Shown in pieces: positions 1 to 8,646 of a stretch of DNA of 64,000 nt. A program made the position numbers and the translations under genes. Under the pieces are notes generated by a model. That model did not search any database. It was given only the letters and a program-made list of their open reading frames with translations, and was not told the DNA's origin. Position 1 is the stretch's first letter. Each line of letters begins with the position of its first letter. The stretch is taken from NCBI RefSeq assembly GCF_017094525.1, contig NZ_CP064788.1, positions 1,411,030 to 1,475,029 on the forward strand. Reading direction: 5' to 3'. This DNA comes from Halapricum desulfuricans (GTDB taxonomy: Archaea > Halobacteriota > Halobacteria > Halobacteriales > Haloarculaceae).

Positions 1-785
1 CAGTGATCGGTGCCGGCGAGATGGCGACGCTCTCGGCGAAGGCCCTCGACGCCAGAACCGACGTCGATCAACTGTTCGTGGTGAATCGGACGGTCGAACA
101 CGCCGAACGCGTCCTCGATAGTGTCTCAGTCGACGGTGACTCGCTCGATATGAGCGACCTCGAGCAGGCGGTGACGACCGCGGATATCGTCATTTCGGCG
201 ACGGGGACGACCGAACCAGTCGTCGATTCGGCATTGCTGGCCGATGCGGGCGAGACCATCGTGCTCGATCTCGCTCGCCCGCGAGACGTTCCCGAACGGG
301 TCGGCCAGTTATCCGGCGTGACGCGGTACGATCTGGACGCGCTGAAGTCGGTCACCGAGGAGACGCGCGCTCAGCGCCGCGACGCCGCGCTCGAGGTCGA
401 ACAGTTGATCGAGAAGGCGTTCGAAGAACTGCTCACCCAGTACAAGCGCAAGCGAGCGGACGAGGTCATCTCCGCCATGTACGAAGGAGCGGAGCGTCAC
501 AAAGCCGCCGAGCTACAGAAGGCGTTCGCGAAACTCGATCTCGACGAGGGAGAGCGCGAAGTCGTCGAATCGATGGCGGACGCGATCGTCAACAAGTTAC
601 TCGCCCCGCCGACGAGCAGTCTTCGGGACGCGGCCGAAGACGACGACTGGTCGACGATCAACACCGCCCTGCGACTGTTCGATCCCTCTCTCGAGGGCGA
701 AACGCCGCCGATCGAGGAGTTCGTGACGGACGCGCCGGGGTCGGAGACGGACCGCGAGATCGTGCAGGATCGATTCGACGATTGA
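1..785 (+). CDS. hemA: Glutamyl-tRNA reductase, C-terminal part (cut by window start)
   Basis: Reduces glutamyl-tRNA(Glu) to glutamate-1-semialdehyde with NADPH, the first step of tetrapyrrole (heme, siroheme, cobamide) synthesis in the cytoplasm. The visible 260 residues start inside the Rossmann NADPH domain, with the dinucleotide loop VIGAGEMATLSAKAL, and continue through the long helical spine (AQRRDAALEVEQLIEKAFEE) and the dimerisation domain. The N-terminal catalytic domain with its cysteine lies upstream of the window. The reading frame is open to base 1, so the GTG at 3 is not a start. The TGA stop (783-785) is directly followed by a degraded copy of the TGA-flanked palindromic element. 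Confidence 0.95.
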   Translation, partial: VIGAGEMATLSAKALDARTDVDQLFVVNRTVEHAERVLDSVSVDGDSLDMSDLEQAVTTADIVISATGTTEPVVDSALLADAGETIVLDLARPRDVPERVGQLSGVTRYDLDALKSVTEETRAQRRDAALEVEQLIEKAFEELLTQYKRKRADEVISAMYEGAERHKAAELQKAFAKLDLDEGEREVVESMADAIVNKLLAPPTSSLRDAAEDDDWSTINTALRLFDPSLEGETPPIEEFVTDAPGSETDREIVQDRFDD

Positions 786-832
786 TACGGATCGTCGTGT
801 GCCGCTCTGACCAGCCTGTCGGTACGGAATAG
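786..832 (+). repeat. Degraded TGA-flanked palindromic element (copy G)
   Basis: Directly after the hemA stop codon TGA the sequence runs TACGGATCGTCGTGT, then after about 18 bases GGAATAGACTTACACGA. Both parts resemble the complete copy at 41626-41704, which begins TACGGTCGGTTGTAA and contains GGAACAGACTTACAACC. The right arm has decayed and no second TGA is seen at the far edge. Read as an old copy inserted at a stop codon; by itself it is weak evidence. Confidence 0.45.
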
Positions 833-905
833 ACTTACACGAGAGGGGTTGGGAATATTTGCCAAGGTCGCCATTGTTTTGCCGTGCTGGGGAGTAACTC
901 TACAC

Positions 906-1643
906 ATGACGGCAAAAACCTGTGTCGTGACGGGATCCTCGAGCGGAATCGGGCGGGCTATCGCCGAGCGGTTCGGCGAGGAAGGACACAACGTCGCAGT
1001 GAATTACAGAAGTTCCAGAGAGGGGGCCGAGCGGACGGCGGCCGCCGTCGAAGCGGCCGGTGGCTCGGCGTTGATCGCTCAGGCCGACGTGACCGACATC
1101 GAGGCTGTCCAACGGATGGGTGAGAAGGTCCACAGGGAGTTCGGATCGGTAGACGTGCTGGTGAACAACGCCGGGATCAATCAGGACGTCAAGTTCACCG
1201 AGATGACCCACGAGGAGTGGGATACGGTTCTGGACGTGCATCTCGACGGCGCGTTCCACGCCACCCAGACGTTCTACGACGACCTGGCCGCGTCCGAGGA
1301 GGGTCGGTTGATCAACATCTCCAGTATCATCGGCAAAGGCGGGAATTTCGGACAGGCGAACTACGCGACGGCCAAGGCAGGAATGTTCGGGTTCACGCGG
1401 ACGCTCGCGCTCGAACTCGCTCCCAAGGGATCGACCGCGAACTGTGTCGCGCCCGGCTTCATCGCGACCAGAATGGTCGAGGACCTCCCCGAGCATATCA
1501 AAGATCAGATCCGGGAGGACACGCCGCTCGGCCGGCTGGGTACGCCCGAGGAAATCGCGGAAATCGTCGCGTTTCTGGCGAGCGACCGATCGTCGTTCAT
1601 CACCGGTGAGGTCATCGACGCTAACGGGGGCAAGGACCTGTAG
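906..1643 (+). CDS. SDR-family 3-oxoacyl-ACP/acetoacetyl-CoA reductase (FabG/PhaB-like)
   Basis: NAD(P)H-dependent reductase of the classical short-chain dehydrogenase fold, 245 residues. Visible motifs are the cofactor loop TGSSSGIG near residue 9, NNAG near residue 87, the catalytic serine in INISSIIG and the YATAK active-site pair, plus the C-terminal ITGEVIDANGGKDL typical of FabG/PhaB. The ATG at 906 starts the conserved MTAKTCVVTG; the open frame reaches 849 but the extra residues do not look like protein. In haloarchaea, which lack a bacterial type II fatty-acid synthase, such enzymes usually serve polyhydroxyalkanoate or CoA-ester metabolism. No phaC or phaE is seen nearby, so the substrate stays open. 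Confidence 0.88.
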   Translation: MTAKTCVVTGSSSGIGRAIAERFGEEGHNVAVNYRSSREGAERTAAAVEAAGGSALIAQADVTDIEAVQRMGEKVHREFGSVDVLVNNAGINQDVKFTEMTHEEWDTVLDVHLDGAFHATQTFYDDLAASEEGRLINISSIIGKGGNFGQANYATAKAGMFGFTRTLALELAPKGSTANCVAPGFIATRMVEDLPEHIKDQIREDTPLGRLGTPEEIAEIVAFLASDRSSFITGEVIDANGGKDL

Positions 1644-1669
1644 CTCCCGACGAGCGAGAGTGGTTTCCG

Positions 1670-2749
1670 TCAGGTCGCAGGATCCGGATGATCGCCGTCA
1701 GCAGCCGGCTCGGATAGTTCCGTTGCCGCGCTGTCATCGGGTGCTTCTGCCGGGTCGTCGTCTCCCGGTTTCTCTTCGTCGGGTTCGTCTACAGCGGACG
1801 CGTCTTCGACGGGTCCGTCGTCCTCGGCGACTGGAGTCGATGCAGCTTCCATCTCGGCGGCCATCTCGGCCATCGCCTCGGCGTCCTCGTCGGGGTCGTT
1901 GAGCACGTCCGCGGTATGCAACTTGATCTCCCCGCCGGCGCGGATCGTTCCGTCGACGGTCGCGTTCTCGTGCAGGCGGACGTTCTCGGCCGCGACGTCG
2001 CCCCAGATCTTGACGCCCGGCCCGACCGCCAGATCGCCGTTGCGTGTCGTGACGTTCCCCTTGATCTCCGATCCGCGACCGACGACGACGTCGTCTTTGC
2101 CCCGGAGGCTCCCGAAGAGGACGTTGTCCCGGCCGACAGTCACCGACTCGGCCCGGACGTTGCCGTGGATCCGGCAGTCGTCACCGACCCGCGCGGGCGT
2201 CGAGACGCGCCAGGCGTCGTCGCCGACGGTCGCACCCCGCGGGATGACGACCGGCTCCTCGTCGTGGTCGCCATCGAGCAACTCCGAGAGGGCGTCCTCG
2301 GCGGCCTCCTGCTCGCCGATCCGCAACAGCTGGCCGAGATAGACGAACAGGAAGACGATCGTCGGCATGGGATTGCGGATGACGATCCAGCCGTTGGCCT
2401 CGAACCCCTCCTCGATGTCGACGTCGTCGCCGATGTCGATATCGCCTGCGACCTTCAACTGGCCGCCGACGTGGACGCGCTCGCCGAGATAGGCGTCCTC
2501 GCCGACGAGCACGTTGTCCGCGACATCACACCACATGTCCAGCCGACAGTCGCCCTCGGCCTCGATGTGGCCCCCGAAACGGACGCGCTCGCCCGCGATC
2601 ACGTTCCGTCCGCGGACGCCGAACTCCACGGTCGACTGGCCGCCGACCAGTACGTCGCCGTCGGTGACGAGGTCGTGTTCCTCGACGGTCGTTCCGTCGG
2701 GAATCGCCAGTTCCTCGAGCGGGTCCGATCGAAACAGCACACGTATCAT
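1670..2749 (-). CDS. Bactofilin-like polymer-forming protein
   Basis: A 359-residue protein made of short beta-rung repeats of the polymer-forming (bactofilin/left-handed-helix) type, such as NVIAGERVRFGGHIEAEG and VKIWGDVAAENVRLHENA. In bactofilins these stack into a beta-helix that polymerises and scaffolds envelope proteins. A hydrophobic stretch (PMPTIVFLFVYLGQLL, about residues 129-144) between two repeat blocks could anchor it in the membrane. The last about 60 residues are a very acidic Asp/Glu/Ala/Pro tail. The start at 2749 (MIRVLFRSDP) is chosen because upstream residues are Arg-rich and unlike protein. Its role in this organism is unknown. Confidence 0.75.
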   Translation of the reverse strand: MIRVLFRSDPLEELAIPDGTTVEEHDLVTDGDVLVGGQSTVEFGVRGRNVIAGERVRFGGHIEAEGDCRLDMWCDVADNVLVGEDAYLGERVHVGGQLKVAGDIDIGDDVDIEEGFEANGWIVIRNPMPTIVFLFVYLGQLLRIGEQEAAEDALSELLDGDHDEEPVVIPRGATVGDDAWRVSTPARVGDDCRIHGNVRAESVTVGRDNVLFGSLRGKDDVVVGRGSEIKGNVTTRNGDLAVGPGVKIWGDVAAENVRLHENATVDGTIRAGGEIKLHTADVLNDPDEDAEAMAEMAAEMEAASTPVAEDDGPVEDASAVDEPDEEKPGDDDPAEAPDDSAATELSEPAADGDHPDPAT

Positions 2750-2861
2750 ACGTCGATCGTCCGTATTAAAGCCATAGCACGCGTCTGCCGCGCGTCTGCC
2801 GCGCGTCTGACGTGCGATCGGATCGCGCTCGTTTTGAGGGTCGGGACCCAACCCGAAAGTA

Positions 2862-3074
2862 ATGACAGTACTTTCGTTCGACGAACAGGGCGTGGACGTG
2901 ATCTACGAAGGCCACGAGTTCCGCCTGGAGAAGTCCCTCATTGAGGACGCCATCGAGAAGCCCTATCCGGACGTGACCGACCACGAGGTGCTCAGGATCG
3001 TCGAGGAAAACCCGTCGCTGTCAGGAGAGCCACGGCGGATCAGCGAGGTGCTGGAGTCACCGACCGACGAGTGA
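2862..3074 (+). CDS. Small conserved haloarchaeal protein (DUF5800-like)
   Basis: A 70-residue acidic cytoplasmic protein (MTVLSFDEQGVDVIYEGHEF at the N-terminus) without membrane segment or cysteine motif. I recognise it as a short haloarchaeal family of unknown function, probably DUF5800; the family number is from memory. It is divergent from the bactofilin-like gene and has an AT-poor, short upstream region. The clean codon pattern and acidic composition support a real gene. Confidence 0.7.
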   Translation: MTVLSFDEQGVDVIYEGHEFRLEKSLIEDAIEKPYPDVTDHEVLRIVEENPSLSGEPRRISEVLESPTDE

Positions 3075-3126
3075 CCCGGGCGTTGCGACTCGTCTCGGGT
3101 CGAGCCGCGGGGCCGCGACGAGGAAA

Positions 3127-3363
3127 TCAGTCCGCGCTGGCAGAAAGAGGTTCTTTGACTTCCGATTCCAGTTCGGACGTCAGCCCGTCAGCGAGAGCGA
3201 AGACGGCCGCCTTGTGGTCGGTTTTCGACTTGTGAATCGATGTCGGTCGAACGCCCTGGTCGAGGTATTCGTCGTGTTCGACGGTGTTTCCGGTGTGCTC
3301 CTCGTAGTGTTCCTGTACCTGTGCGAGCAGGCCGTGAAGGTGAATGAGTTCCTGCTTTTTCAT
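3127..3363 (-). CDS. UPF0058 family protein
   Basis: A 78-residue protein starting MKKQELIHLHGLLAQVQEHY, the typical beginning of the archaeal UPF0058 family (uncharacterised, helical, cytoplasmic). The His-rich N-terminus is conserved in the family. An in-frame ATG two codons upstream (3369) is possible, but the family start MKKQELIHLH favours 3363. It has its own promoter region upstream (3364-3550). Confidence 0.8.
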   Translation of the reverse strand: MKKQELIHLHGLLAQVQEHYEEHTGNTVEHDEYLDQGVRPTSIHKSKTDHKAAVFALADGLTSELESEVKEPLSASAD

Positions 3364-3553
3364 GGTCATCCATCCCTACCAACTGGAGGGTTATAGTAGT
3401 ATCCCGAGAATAGTTAACACACACCTCCCGTATTTCGGCGTTTTATTAGGTTCTATTACCCGATATGAAGGTAGACGAAAAACTACCTCACAGACTCGGG
3501 ACGGGAACCGGTGGTCACGCCGACCGTCGACGATATTCGCTCCTTGCAGATCA

Positions 3554-3631
3554 TACTGATGGCGATCCCCTTTCGAACTGATCTGGCACGCCGGCGTGCC
3601 AGATATCCTCACGAACGTCTAGCCACCAGTA
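3554..3631 (+). repeat. TGA-flanked palindromic element, complete copy (beta-1)
   Basis: A 78-bp element with outer arms TACTGATGGC and GCCACCAGTA and a perfect 20-bp centre, CTGGCACGCC/GGCGTGCCAG. TCA lies on both sides (3551-3553 and 3632-3634). The right TCA is, on the minus strand, the TGA stop codon of the ABC permease. It has the same length and shape as the copy at 13915-13992, and the two share ATATC(C/T)T(C/T)ACGAAC right of centre. Confidence 0.8.
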
Positions 3632-4420
3632 TCAATCCGTTTGTGGCAGTGCCAGTGCCCCGACCGCCAGCGCGAGCACGGCCAGTCCGGTCAGGATCGC
3701 GAGGTTCACGAGCGGGTCCTCCCGGCCGTAAGAGGCGAGCACGACGCCGTCGGCCAGCGCCGGGGTTTCGAACGTGGCCGCTCGCACGCCCCGGGAGAAG
3801 TACGTCAGCGGCGACAGTTCCAGCAGCGGTCGGAACCACGCCGGCAGCAGCGACGGCGGAACGAACGTCTCCGAGAGGAACAGAAGCGGGAGCGCGATCG
3901 CGTTGCTGGCGGCGATGACGCCGTCCTGTGAGTCGGCGAGCGCGCCGAGTATCGCTCCGATCCCGCAGAACAGCGCCACAGCGGCGACGACGAACGGAAC
4001 CAAAAGCGGCGACAGGACGATCTCGGCACCCGTCACGGCGAGCAACAGACCGAGCAACAGTAACGCGGCCAGTCCGATGACCGCGACGTTGACGACCGTC
4101 TGTGCGAGCAGCCACTCCCAGCGCCGCAGCGGCGTGGTCGCGAGTTTCTCGAAGCGGTTGCCCTCGCGGTGGCGAGCCACTTCGCTGCCGACCCGCGAGA
4201 GCGGCGTGAATAGCACGACGACGGCGAGATAGCCGGGCACGTAGTAGCCGGGCGGTTCGGTGAATAGCCCACCGCCGGTCGGCTGGGTCTCGACTAGCGC
4301 GCCGAAGATGAGGACGATCAACAGTGGAAACAGGAACGTGAAGAACACGGCCGTCCGCCGCCGGAGAAACGACAGTGCCGCCGCCCGCGAGGCGGCGTGG
4401 ACCCGTCCGAACCGGCTCAT
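3632..4420 (-). CDS. ABC-2 type exporter permease
   Basis: Membrane subunit (262 residues, about six helices) of an ABC-2 exporter. It starts with a basic cytoplasmic segment (MSRFGRVHAASRAAALSFLRRR) followed by the hydrophobic TAVFFTFLFPLLIVLIFGAL, then the ABC-2 core LAVVVLFTPLSRVGSEVARHREGNRFEKL. It overlaps the upstream ATPase gene by four bases (ATGA), so the two are translated together as one exporter. The substrate cannot be read from the sequence; drug, lipid or polymer export is typical of the family. The TGA stop is shared with the flank of the palindromic element at 3554-3631. Confidence 0.85.
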   Translation of the reverse strand: MSRFGRVHAASRAAALSFLRRRTAVFFTFLFPLLIVLIFGALVETQPTGGGLFTEPPGYYVPGYLAVVVLFTPLSRVGSEVARHREGNRFEKLATTPLRRWEWLLAQTVVNVAVIGLAALLLLGLLLAVTGAEIVLSPLLVPFVVAAVALFCGIGAILGALADSQDGVIAASNAIALPLLFLSETFVPPSLLPAWFRPLLELSPLTYFSRGVRAATFETPALADGVVLASYGREDPLVNLAILTGLAVLALAVGALALPQTD

Positions 4421-5376
4421 GGCTGGCCTCCGTCGGCCGCGATCGGACCTGCCGCGTCCAGCTCTGCCGGATCGAGCGGATCGCCCCCGTGGCCGACCGC
4501 CGTGCCGGTCAGACCCAGATAGACGTCCTCCATATCGGGTTCGCGCCAGGTGAGCGATCCGGGTGTGATCCCGGCTGAACTCAACCGATCGACGACCGTC
4601 CCAATCTCCGTCGGCGCGATGTCCATCACGACGAGTTGCCCGTCCCGCCTGGTTGTCTCGAACCCGATCGAGAGCGGCTCTGATGGCTCGCCATCGACGT
4701 CGATCACGAGCCGGGTCCGCCCGCCGTATTCCCCGATCAGCGCCCGCGGGGAATCCAGCGCGAGCAGTTCGCCGTCCGCGAGCAGCCCAACCCGGTCGGC
4801 CAGCCGCTCGACCTCGGCCATGTAGTGGGTCGTCAGCACGATCGTCGTCCCGCCGTCCGCGAGCCCCTCCAGCAGTCGCCAGACAGCGCGGCGACCCGAC
4901 GGGTCGATCCCGGTCGTCGGCTCGTCGAGCACGAGCAGTTCAGGGTCGTTGACCAGCGCCGTTCCGACGCAGACCCGGCGCTGCTGGCCGCCGGAGAGGT
5001 GCTCGTAGGCGGTGTCGGTCGCGTCCTCGAGGCCGACGTCCGAGAGGACAGCCGTCGCGTCCCGGGCGTGGTCGTAGAGGCCGGCGTAGTACTCTAGCAG
5101 TTCCCGCGCGGTGAGCCGAGCAGGCGGGTCGAACGACTGGGGGAGCAGGCCGATGCGCGATCGGTCGACCGACCGCGGCGACTCGCCGAACAGCTCGACC
5201 GTGCCCTCTGCGTCGGTCGTACCCGTCAGCGCGCGCACGAGCGTCGTCTTGCCCGCACCGTTCGGGCCGACCAGCCCCAGTACCTCGCCCTCGCCGACCG
5301 AGAGCGAGACGCCCGCGAGCGCGACCGTGTCGCCGTACGTGCGGGCGAGGTCGCGCGCGAGGAGTACGTCAGTCAT
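4417..5376 (-). CDS. ABC exporter ATP-binding protein
   Basis: Cytoplasmic ATPase (319 residues) that powers the adjacent ABC-2 permease. Walker A is GLVGPNGAGKTTLVRAL near residue 36, the signature LSGGQQRRVCVG, Walker B LLVLDEPTTGID and the switch histidine in LTTHYMAE. About 90 extra C-terminal residues with an EPSEPLSIGFETT-type domain resemble the regulatory tail of DrrA/CcmA-like ATPases. It is first in a two-gene operon with the permease. Substrate unknown. Confidence 0.9.
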   Translation of the reverse strand: MTDVLLARDLARTYGDTVALAGVSLSVGEGEVLGLVGPNGAGKTTLVRALTGTTDAEGTVELFGESPRSVDRSRIGLLPQSFDPPARLTARELLEYYAGLYDHARDATAVLSDVGLEDATDTAYEHLSGGQQRRVCVGTALVNDPELLVLDEPTTGIDPSGRRAVWRLLEGLADGGTTIVLTTHYMAEVERLADRVGLLADGELLALDSPRALIGEYGGRTRLVIDVDGEPSEPLSIGFETTRRDGQLVVMDIAPTEIGTVVDRLSSAGITPGSLTWREPDMEDVYLGLTGTAVGHGGDPLDPAELDAAGPIAADGGQP

Positions 5377-5452
5377 GTGTCTCTCTCAGAGCACGCGCGG
5401 GAAAGCCAGTTCGGTTCCGGCAGAGCCACACACCCACGAACAGCAACCGCGG

Positions 5453-6121
5453 TCACACTGTCGGCCGCCAGTACAATAGCCCGACAGTGACGACGAACAC
5501 GGCGACCGAGAGGTCGTATCCGCCGGCGTAGACCGCGCCGGCGATCGCCGCACCGCCACCGATCGTCCCCGTGACGAAGGCGGCGACGATCGGCCACGTA
5601 CAGGAGATACACGAGAACAGTCCGAGCACGCCCGCGATGGCCGATCCGGCGGCATCGATGACCGTCGCATAGACCAGATAGGCCAGCGCGAGGTAGCCGA
5701 CCAGCTTGTAGGGGAGGACGGTCAGCTTCAACATCGCTCCGTCGTACAGTAGGGCCGGGCTGAATCCGGGCGGGGTCCCGAGCGCCACCTGTGGAGTGAC
5801 GACGTGATGGGTGGCTGTGCCGAACAACCCGCCGACGTACGCCAATAGCAGGAGGTATCCGGCCGCGAGCGCGCCGGCGAGATACCGTCGGCGCGGCGGG
5901 GCCGGCGCGGGCGTCGTCCGCCAGAGCGCCCACAGCCCGACGTTGATCCAGACGAACGGATAGAGCACGTACCGCGCCCCGAGCAGCGAAGCGAACGTCG
6001 GTCGCGCCGTCACGAACCACAGCCACAGCACGAGCAACTCGGCGTTGACGACGAGAAACGCCCAGCGCGCGGTCTCGGGGGCCGGTCGCAGGCGGGCCGT
6101 CAAGGTGGTCGCGTTGTGCAT
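5453..6121 (-). CDS. Multi-pass membrane protein of the oxidase/heme locus
   Basis: A 222-residue protein with about six or seven transmembrane helices (for example ARYVLYPFVWINVGLWALW and YLAGALAAGYLLLLAYVGGL). The stretch GLFSCISCTWPIVAAFVTG contains a CISC cysteine pair in or near a membrane helix, which might bind a metal. It starts one base after the stop of the heme O synthase fusion, so it belongs to that operon. The family is found next to ctaB in haloarchaea, but I know no defined function. A role in heme-copper oxidase assembly is inferred from context only. Confidence 0.7.
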   Translation of the reverse strand: MHNATTLTARLRPAPETARWAFLVVNAELLVLWLWFVTARPTFASLLGARYVLYPFVWINVGLWALWRTTPAPAPPRRRYLAGALAAGYLLLLAYVGGLFGTATHHVVTPQVALGTPPGFSPALLYDGAMLKLTVLPYKLVGYLALAYLVYATVIDAAGSAIAGVLGLFSCISCTWPIVAAFVTGTIGGGAAIAGAVYAGGYDLSVAVFVVTVGLLYWRPTV

Positions 6122-6122
6122 C

Positions 6123-7499
6123 TTAGATCGCCAGGGCGTCGATCACGACGGCCACGAGGAACGCCCCGAGGTAGGCGTTCGAGGCGTGAAACGCTCGAAA
6201 CGCGGCCGATTCAGTTCGCTCGCGGTGCAACCGGACGACCATCCACAGGAAGACGGCTCCCAGCACCACCGTCGTCGCGCCGACGAGCGCGCCCAGATCG
6301 GCGATCGCGGTCACGACCGTCGCAGCCAGCAGCGTCGCCGCCAGATACCAGAGGATGTGCTTGCGCGTGGTCGCTTCCCCGCGAACGACGGGCATCATCG
6401 GGAAACCGCCCCGGGCGTAGTCGTCCTTATACGCCAGCGCGAGGTTGTAGAAGTGTGCGGGCGTCCACAGGAAGATCAGCGTCGCCAGCGCCAGCCCGGC
6501 AGGTCCGATCGTCCCCGTGACGGCCGCCGACCCGATCAGCGCCGGGAGCGCACCGGCGAACCCGCCGATGACGGTGTTCTGGACGGTGTTGGGTTTCAAA
6601 ACGAGCGTGTATATCACGCTGTAGAAGACGATCGCGACCAGCCCCAGCACGGCAACGAGGACGTTGACCGTCAGGAAGGCCGCAAGCGAGAGCGCGCCGA
6701 GCGCGAACCCGAACGCCAGCGCGTTCGTTACCGGGACCTGTTCGGTCGTCAGCGGTCGGTCCGCCGTCCGGTTCATCCGGCGGTCGACGTCGCGTTCGAG
6801 GATGTGATTGAAAGTGCCACTGGAGCCGATCGCAAGCACCCCGCCGCCGATCGTCGCGAGGATCGTCTCGATCGGGATCGAGCCGTCGGCAGCGAGCGCC
6901 ATCCCGGCGGCGGCGACGAGACTGAGCAGCCACATCAGTCGCGGCTTGGTCAGGCTGACGTACGCACGAACTGTCTCGACGAGGCCGCTTGGACGGGTAA
7001 CCGTCACGTCTCCGACCGGCTCGGACACGGGTCCAGGGTCGGTCGTCACCGGCTGGTCGTCGGCACCGGCCTCCAGATGCCAGGCCAGCGCGGCGACGAG
7101 CGCGCCGAAGATCGACGCCGCGACGCCGAGGTGAACCGAGGGGATCTCGCCGGCTGCGCCGGTCGTCGCGACGGCCGCACCGACGCCGATCTGGACCGGA
7201 AACAGCGCGAGGGCAACCGCCAGCGCGTATTTCACCCGGCGTCGCCGTGCGACGCGCCAGCCGACGACGGCCGTCGCGATCACGAGCAGGCCGACCAGCA
7301 GCGCAGTCACGCGATGCCCCCAGGCGATCATCAGTGCTGGCTCGGTCAGCGACGGCGGCTGCGAACAGGTCGGCCAGCTCGAACAGGCACTGGCCGCGTC
7401 TGCGATAGCCGCCGTCGCGCCGGCGACGATCAGCGCGTAGACGCCGATCACCGCCCCGGTGAGCAACGCCGTGAACGTCCGTGTGTCTGTCTCCCGCAC
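6123..7499 (-). CDS. ctaB: Heme O synthase with N-terminal CtaA-like domain (CtaA-CtaB fusion)
   Basis: Protoheme IX farnesyltransferase, 458 residues, made of two membrane domains. Residues 1-150 resemble half of heme A synthase (CtaA/Cox15), with paired histidine positions in MIAWGHRVTALLVG and IPSVHLGVAAS and a Cys pair in ASACSSWPTCSQPP. Residues 165-458 are a UbiA-type prenyltransferase with SLTKPRLMWL, the first Asp motif NHILERDVDRRMNRT and the second YKDDYARGG. It converts heme B to heme O for cytochrome oxidase. It is divergent from coxB and co-transcribed with the following membrane protein. A CtaA-like N-terminus fused to CtaB is known in haloarchaea. Confidence 0.9.
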   Translation of the reverse strand: MRETDTRTFTALLTGAVIGVYALIVAGATAAIADAASACSSWPTCSQPPSLTEPALMIAWGHRVTALLVGLLVIATAVVGWRVARRRRVKYALAVALALFPVQIGVGAAVATTGAAGEIPSVHLGVAASIFGALVAALAWHLEAGADDQPVTTDPGPVSEPVGDVTVTRPSGLVETVRAYVSLTKPRLMWLLSLVAAAGMALAADGSIPIETILATIGGGVLAIGSSGTFNHILERDVDRRMNRTADRPLTTEQVPVTNALAFGFALGALSLAAFLTVNVLVAVLGLVAIVFYSVIYTLVLKPNTVQNTVIGGFAGALPALIGSAAVTGTIGPAGLALATLIFLWTPAHFYNLALAYKDDYARGGFPMMPVVRGEATTRKHILWYLAATLLAATVVTAIADLGALVGATTVVLGAVFLWMVVRLHRERTESAAFRAFHASNAYLGAFLVAVVIDALAI

Positions 7500-7668
7500 G
7501 GGATCTGTCTCACCTATCAGGTCCGGCTCTGGATATTTAATTCTCGCGTTACCCCTCGTCCTATGTAGGGTTTTGTATATAAGGTACCAGAATAGTAGGG
7601 GTGAAAAGTCAAGGATAAAACCGCAGGGGAAGCAGGTTATTTATACCCAAGTTCCCAACACAGTGGCA
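7500..7668. promoter_or_regulatory. Divergent promoter region ctaB / coxB
   Basis: Intergenic region of 169 bp between two divergent genes. Toward coxB, TTATTTATA (7637-7645) lies about 24-32 bases before the ATG. Toward ctaB, TTAAATATCC (minus strand, about 7531-7540) lies about 32 bases before its start. Both spacings fit archaeal TATA boxes of leaderless or nearly leaderless transcripts. Confidence 0.55.
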
Positions 7669-8370
7669 ATGACGCGCAACCGTGCAGGGGTCGTCGCGGT
7701 GCTATCGGGCGCGCTGGTCGCCGTCGGCAGTCAGCCCGCGCTCGCTCAGTCGACGGCCAGTTCCTCGACGGAAGAGGCGATCTGGGGGCTGAACTTCGAG
7801 TTGCTCGCGGTCGCGATCCCGATCACGATCCTCGTCGAGGCGATCCTCTTCTATACCGTCTGGCGGTTTCGGTCGAGCAACGTCGAGGAGGCAAAACCGA
7901 CGAAAGAGAACCGACGGCTCGAGATCACCTGGACGGTCGCGACGGCGATCGTCCTGCTGTTCGTCGGTATCGGGGCCTACGGCGTCCTCGCGCAGGACGA
8001 CGTCTCCGGGCAAGGCGAGGCGGACATGGAAGTACAGGTCTTCGCCGAGCGGTACGCCTGGAGTTACGAGTATCCCGAACAGAACGTCTCGAGCAGCGAT
8101 CAACTCGTCATTCCGGTCAACCAGACGGTGAAGTTGAACATCACCTCGAAAGACTGGTTGCATGCCTTCCACGTGCCCGAACTCGGGCTGAAATCAGACG
8201 CGTTCCCCGCGCAGTCGAACTACCTCGTCACGACCCCACAGGAGACCGGCACCTATCAGGTCTACTGTGCCGAGTACTGCGGGGCGGGTCACTCGCTGAT
8301 GATGTCGGAGGTCAACGTGACGACTCAGGAGAGATACGAGTCCTGGCTGGCTTCCCAGCAGGCCGAGTAA
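7669..8370 (+). CDS. coxB: Cytochrome c oxidase subunit II
   Basis: Copper A subunit of a heme-copper terminal oxidase, 233 residues. It has an N-terminal signal/membrane segment, a second helix (LLAVAIPITILVEAILFYTV), a third (VATAIVLLFVGIGAYGVLA) and an external cupredoxin domain. CuA ligands are visible: the His in LHAFHVPELGLKSDAFP and the cluster VYCAEYCGAGHSLMMSEV (C-x3-C-x3-H-x2-M). The ATG at 7669 is used because a TATA box lies at the right distance; the longer open frame upstream is not protein-like. Subunit I is not in the window. The neighbouring heme O synthase supplies its heme. Confidence 0.93.
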   Translation: MTRNRAGVVAVLSGALVAVGSQPALAQSTASSSTEEAIWGLNFELLAVAIPITILVEAILFYTVWRFRSSNVEEAKPTKENRRLEITWTVATAIVLLFVGIGAYGVLAQDDVSGQGEADMEVQVFAERYAWSYEYPEQNVSSSDQLVIPVNQTVKLNITSKDWLHAFHVPELGLKSDAFPAQSNYLVTTPQETGTYQVYCAEYCGAGHSLMMSEVNVTTQERYESWLASQQAE

Positions 8371-8428
8371 TAACGCGCAAACGAGCTAGCGGCAACCTTT
8401 TTCTACCTACCCCGTGTGATACGTACAC

Positions 8429-8608
8429 ATGGAGGAAGCGTACGTACGGCTATTATGTCCCGAATGTTCCAAAGACTGGCAGTCGACGCCCCGTGACCTG
8501 CCGGAGCCGAGCGAAACCTATCACTGCCCGAACTGTCACGCTTCACGTCGTCTCTCGGAGTTCATGCGGACTGATCAGGACCTCCAGACGCTCAAGGAAT
8601 TGCAGTAG
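8429..8608 (+). CDS. Small zinc-ribbon protein (59 aa)
   Basis: A 59-residue protein with two CxxC pairs, LLCPECSKDW (residues 9-18) and YHCPNCHASR (31-40), forming a likely zinc ribbon, followed by a short charged helix. The start ATG 8429 follows a T-rich tract (CCTTTTTCTACCTACC) and is the only in-frame start. Small proteins of this form are widespread in haloarchaea, with no assigned function. Confidence 0.75.
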   Translation: MEEAYVRLLCPECSKDWQSTPRDLPEPSETYHCPNCHASRRLSEFMRTDQDLQTLKELQ

Positions 8609-8646
8609 TTCCAGCACGCTCCCGTCTACGACCGAACCCGAGTCGT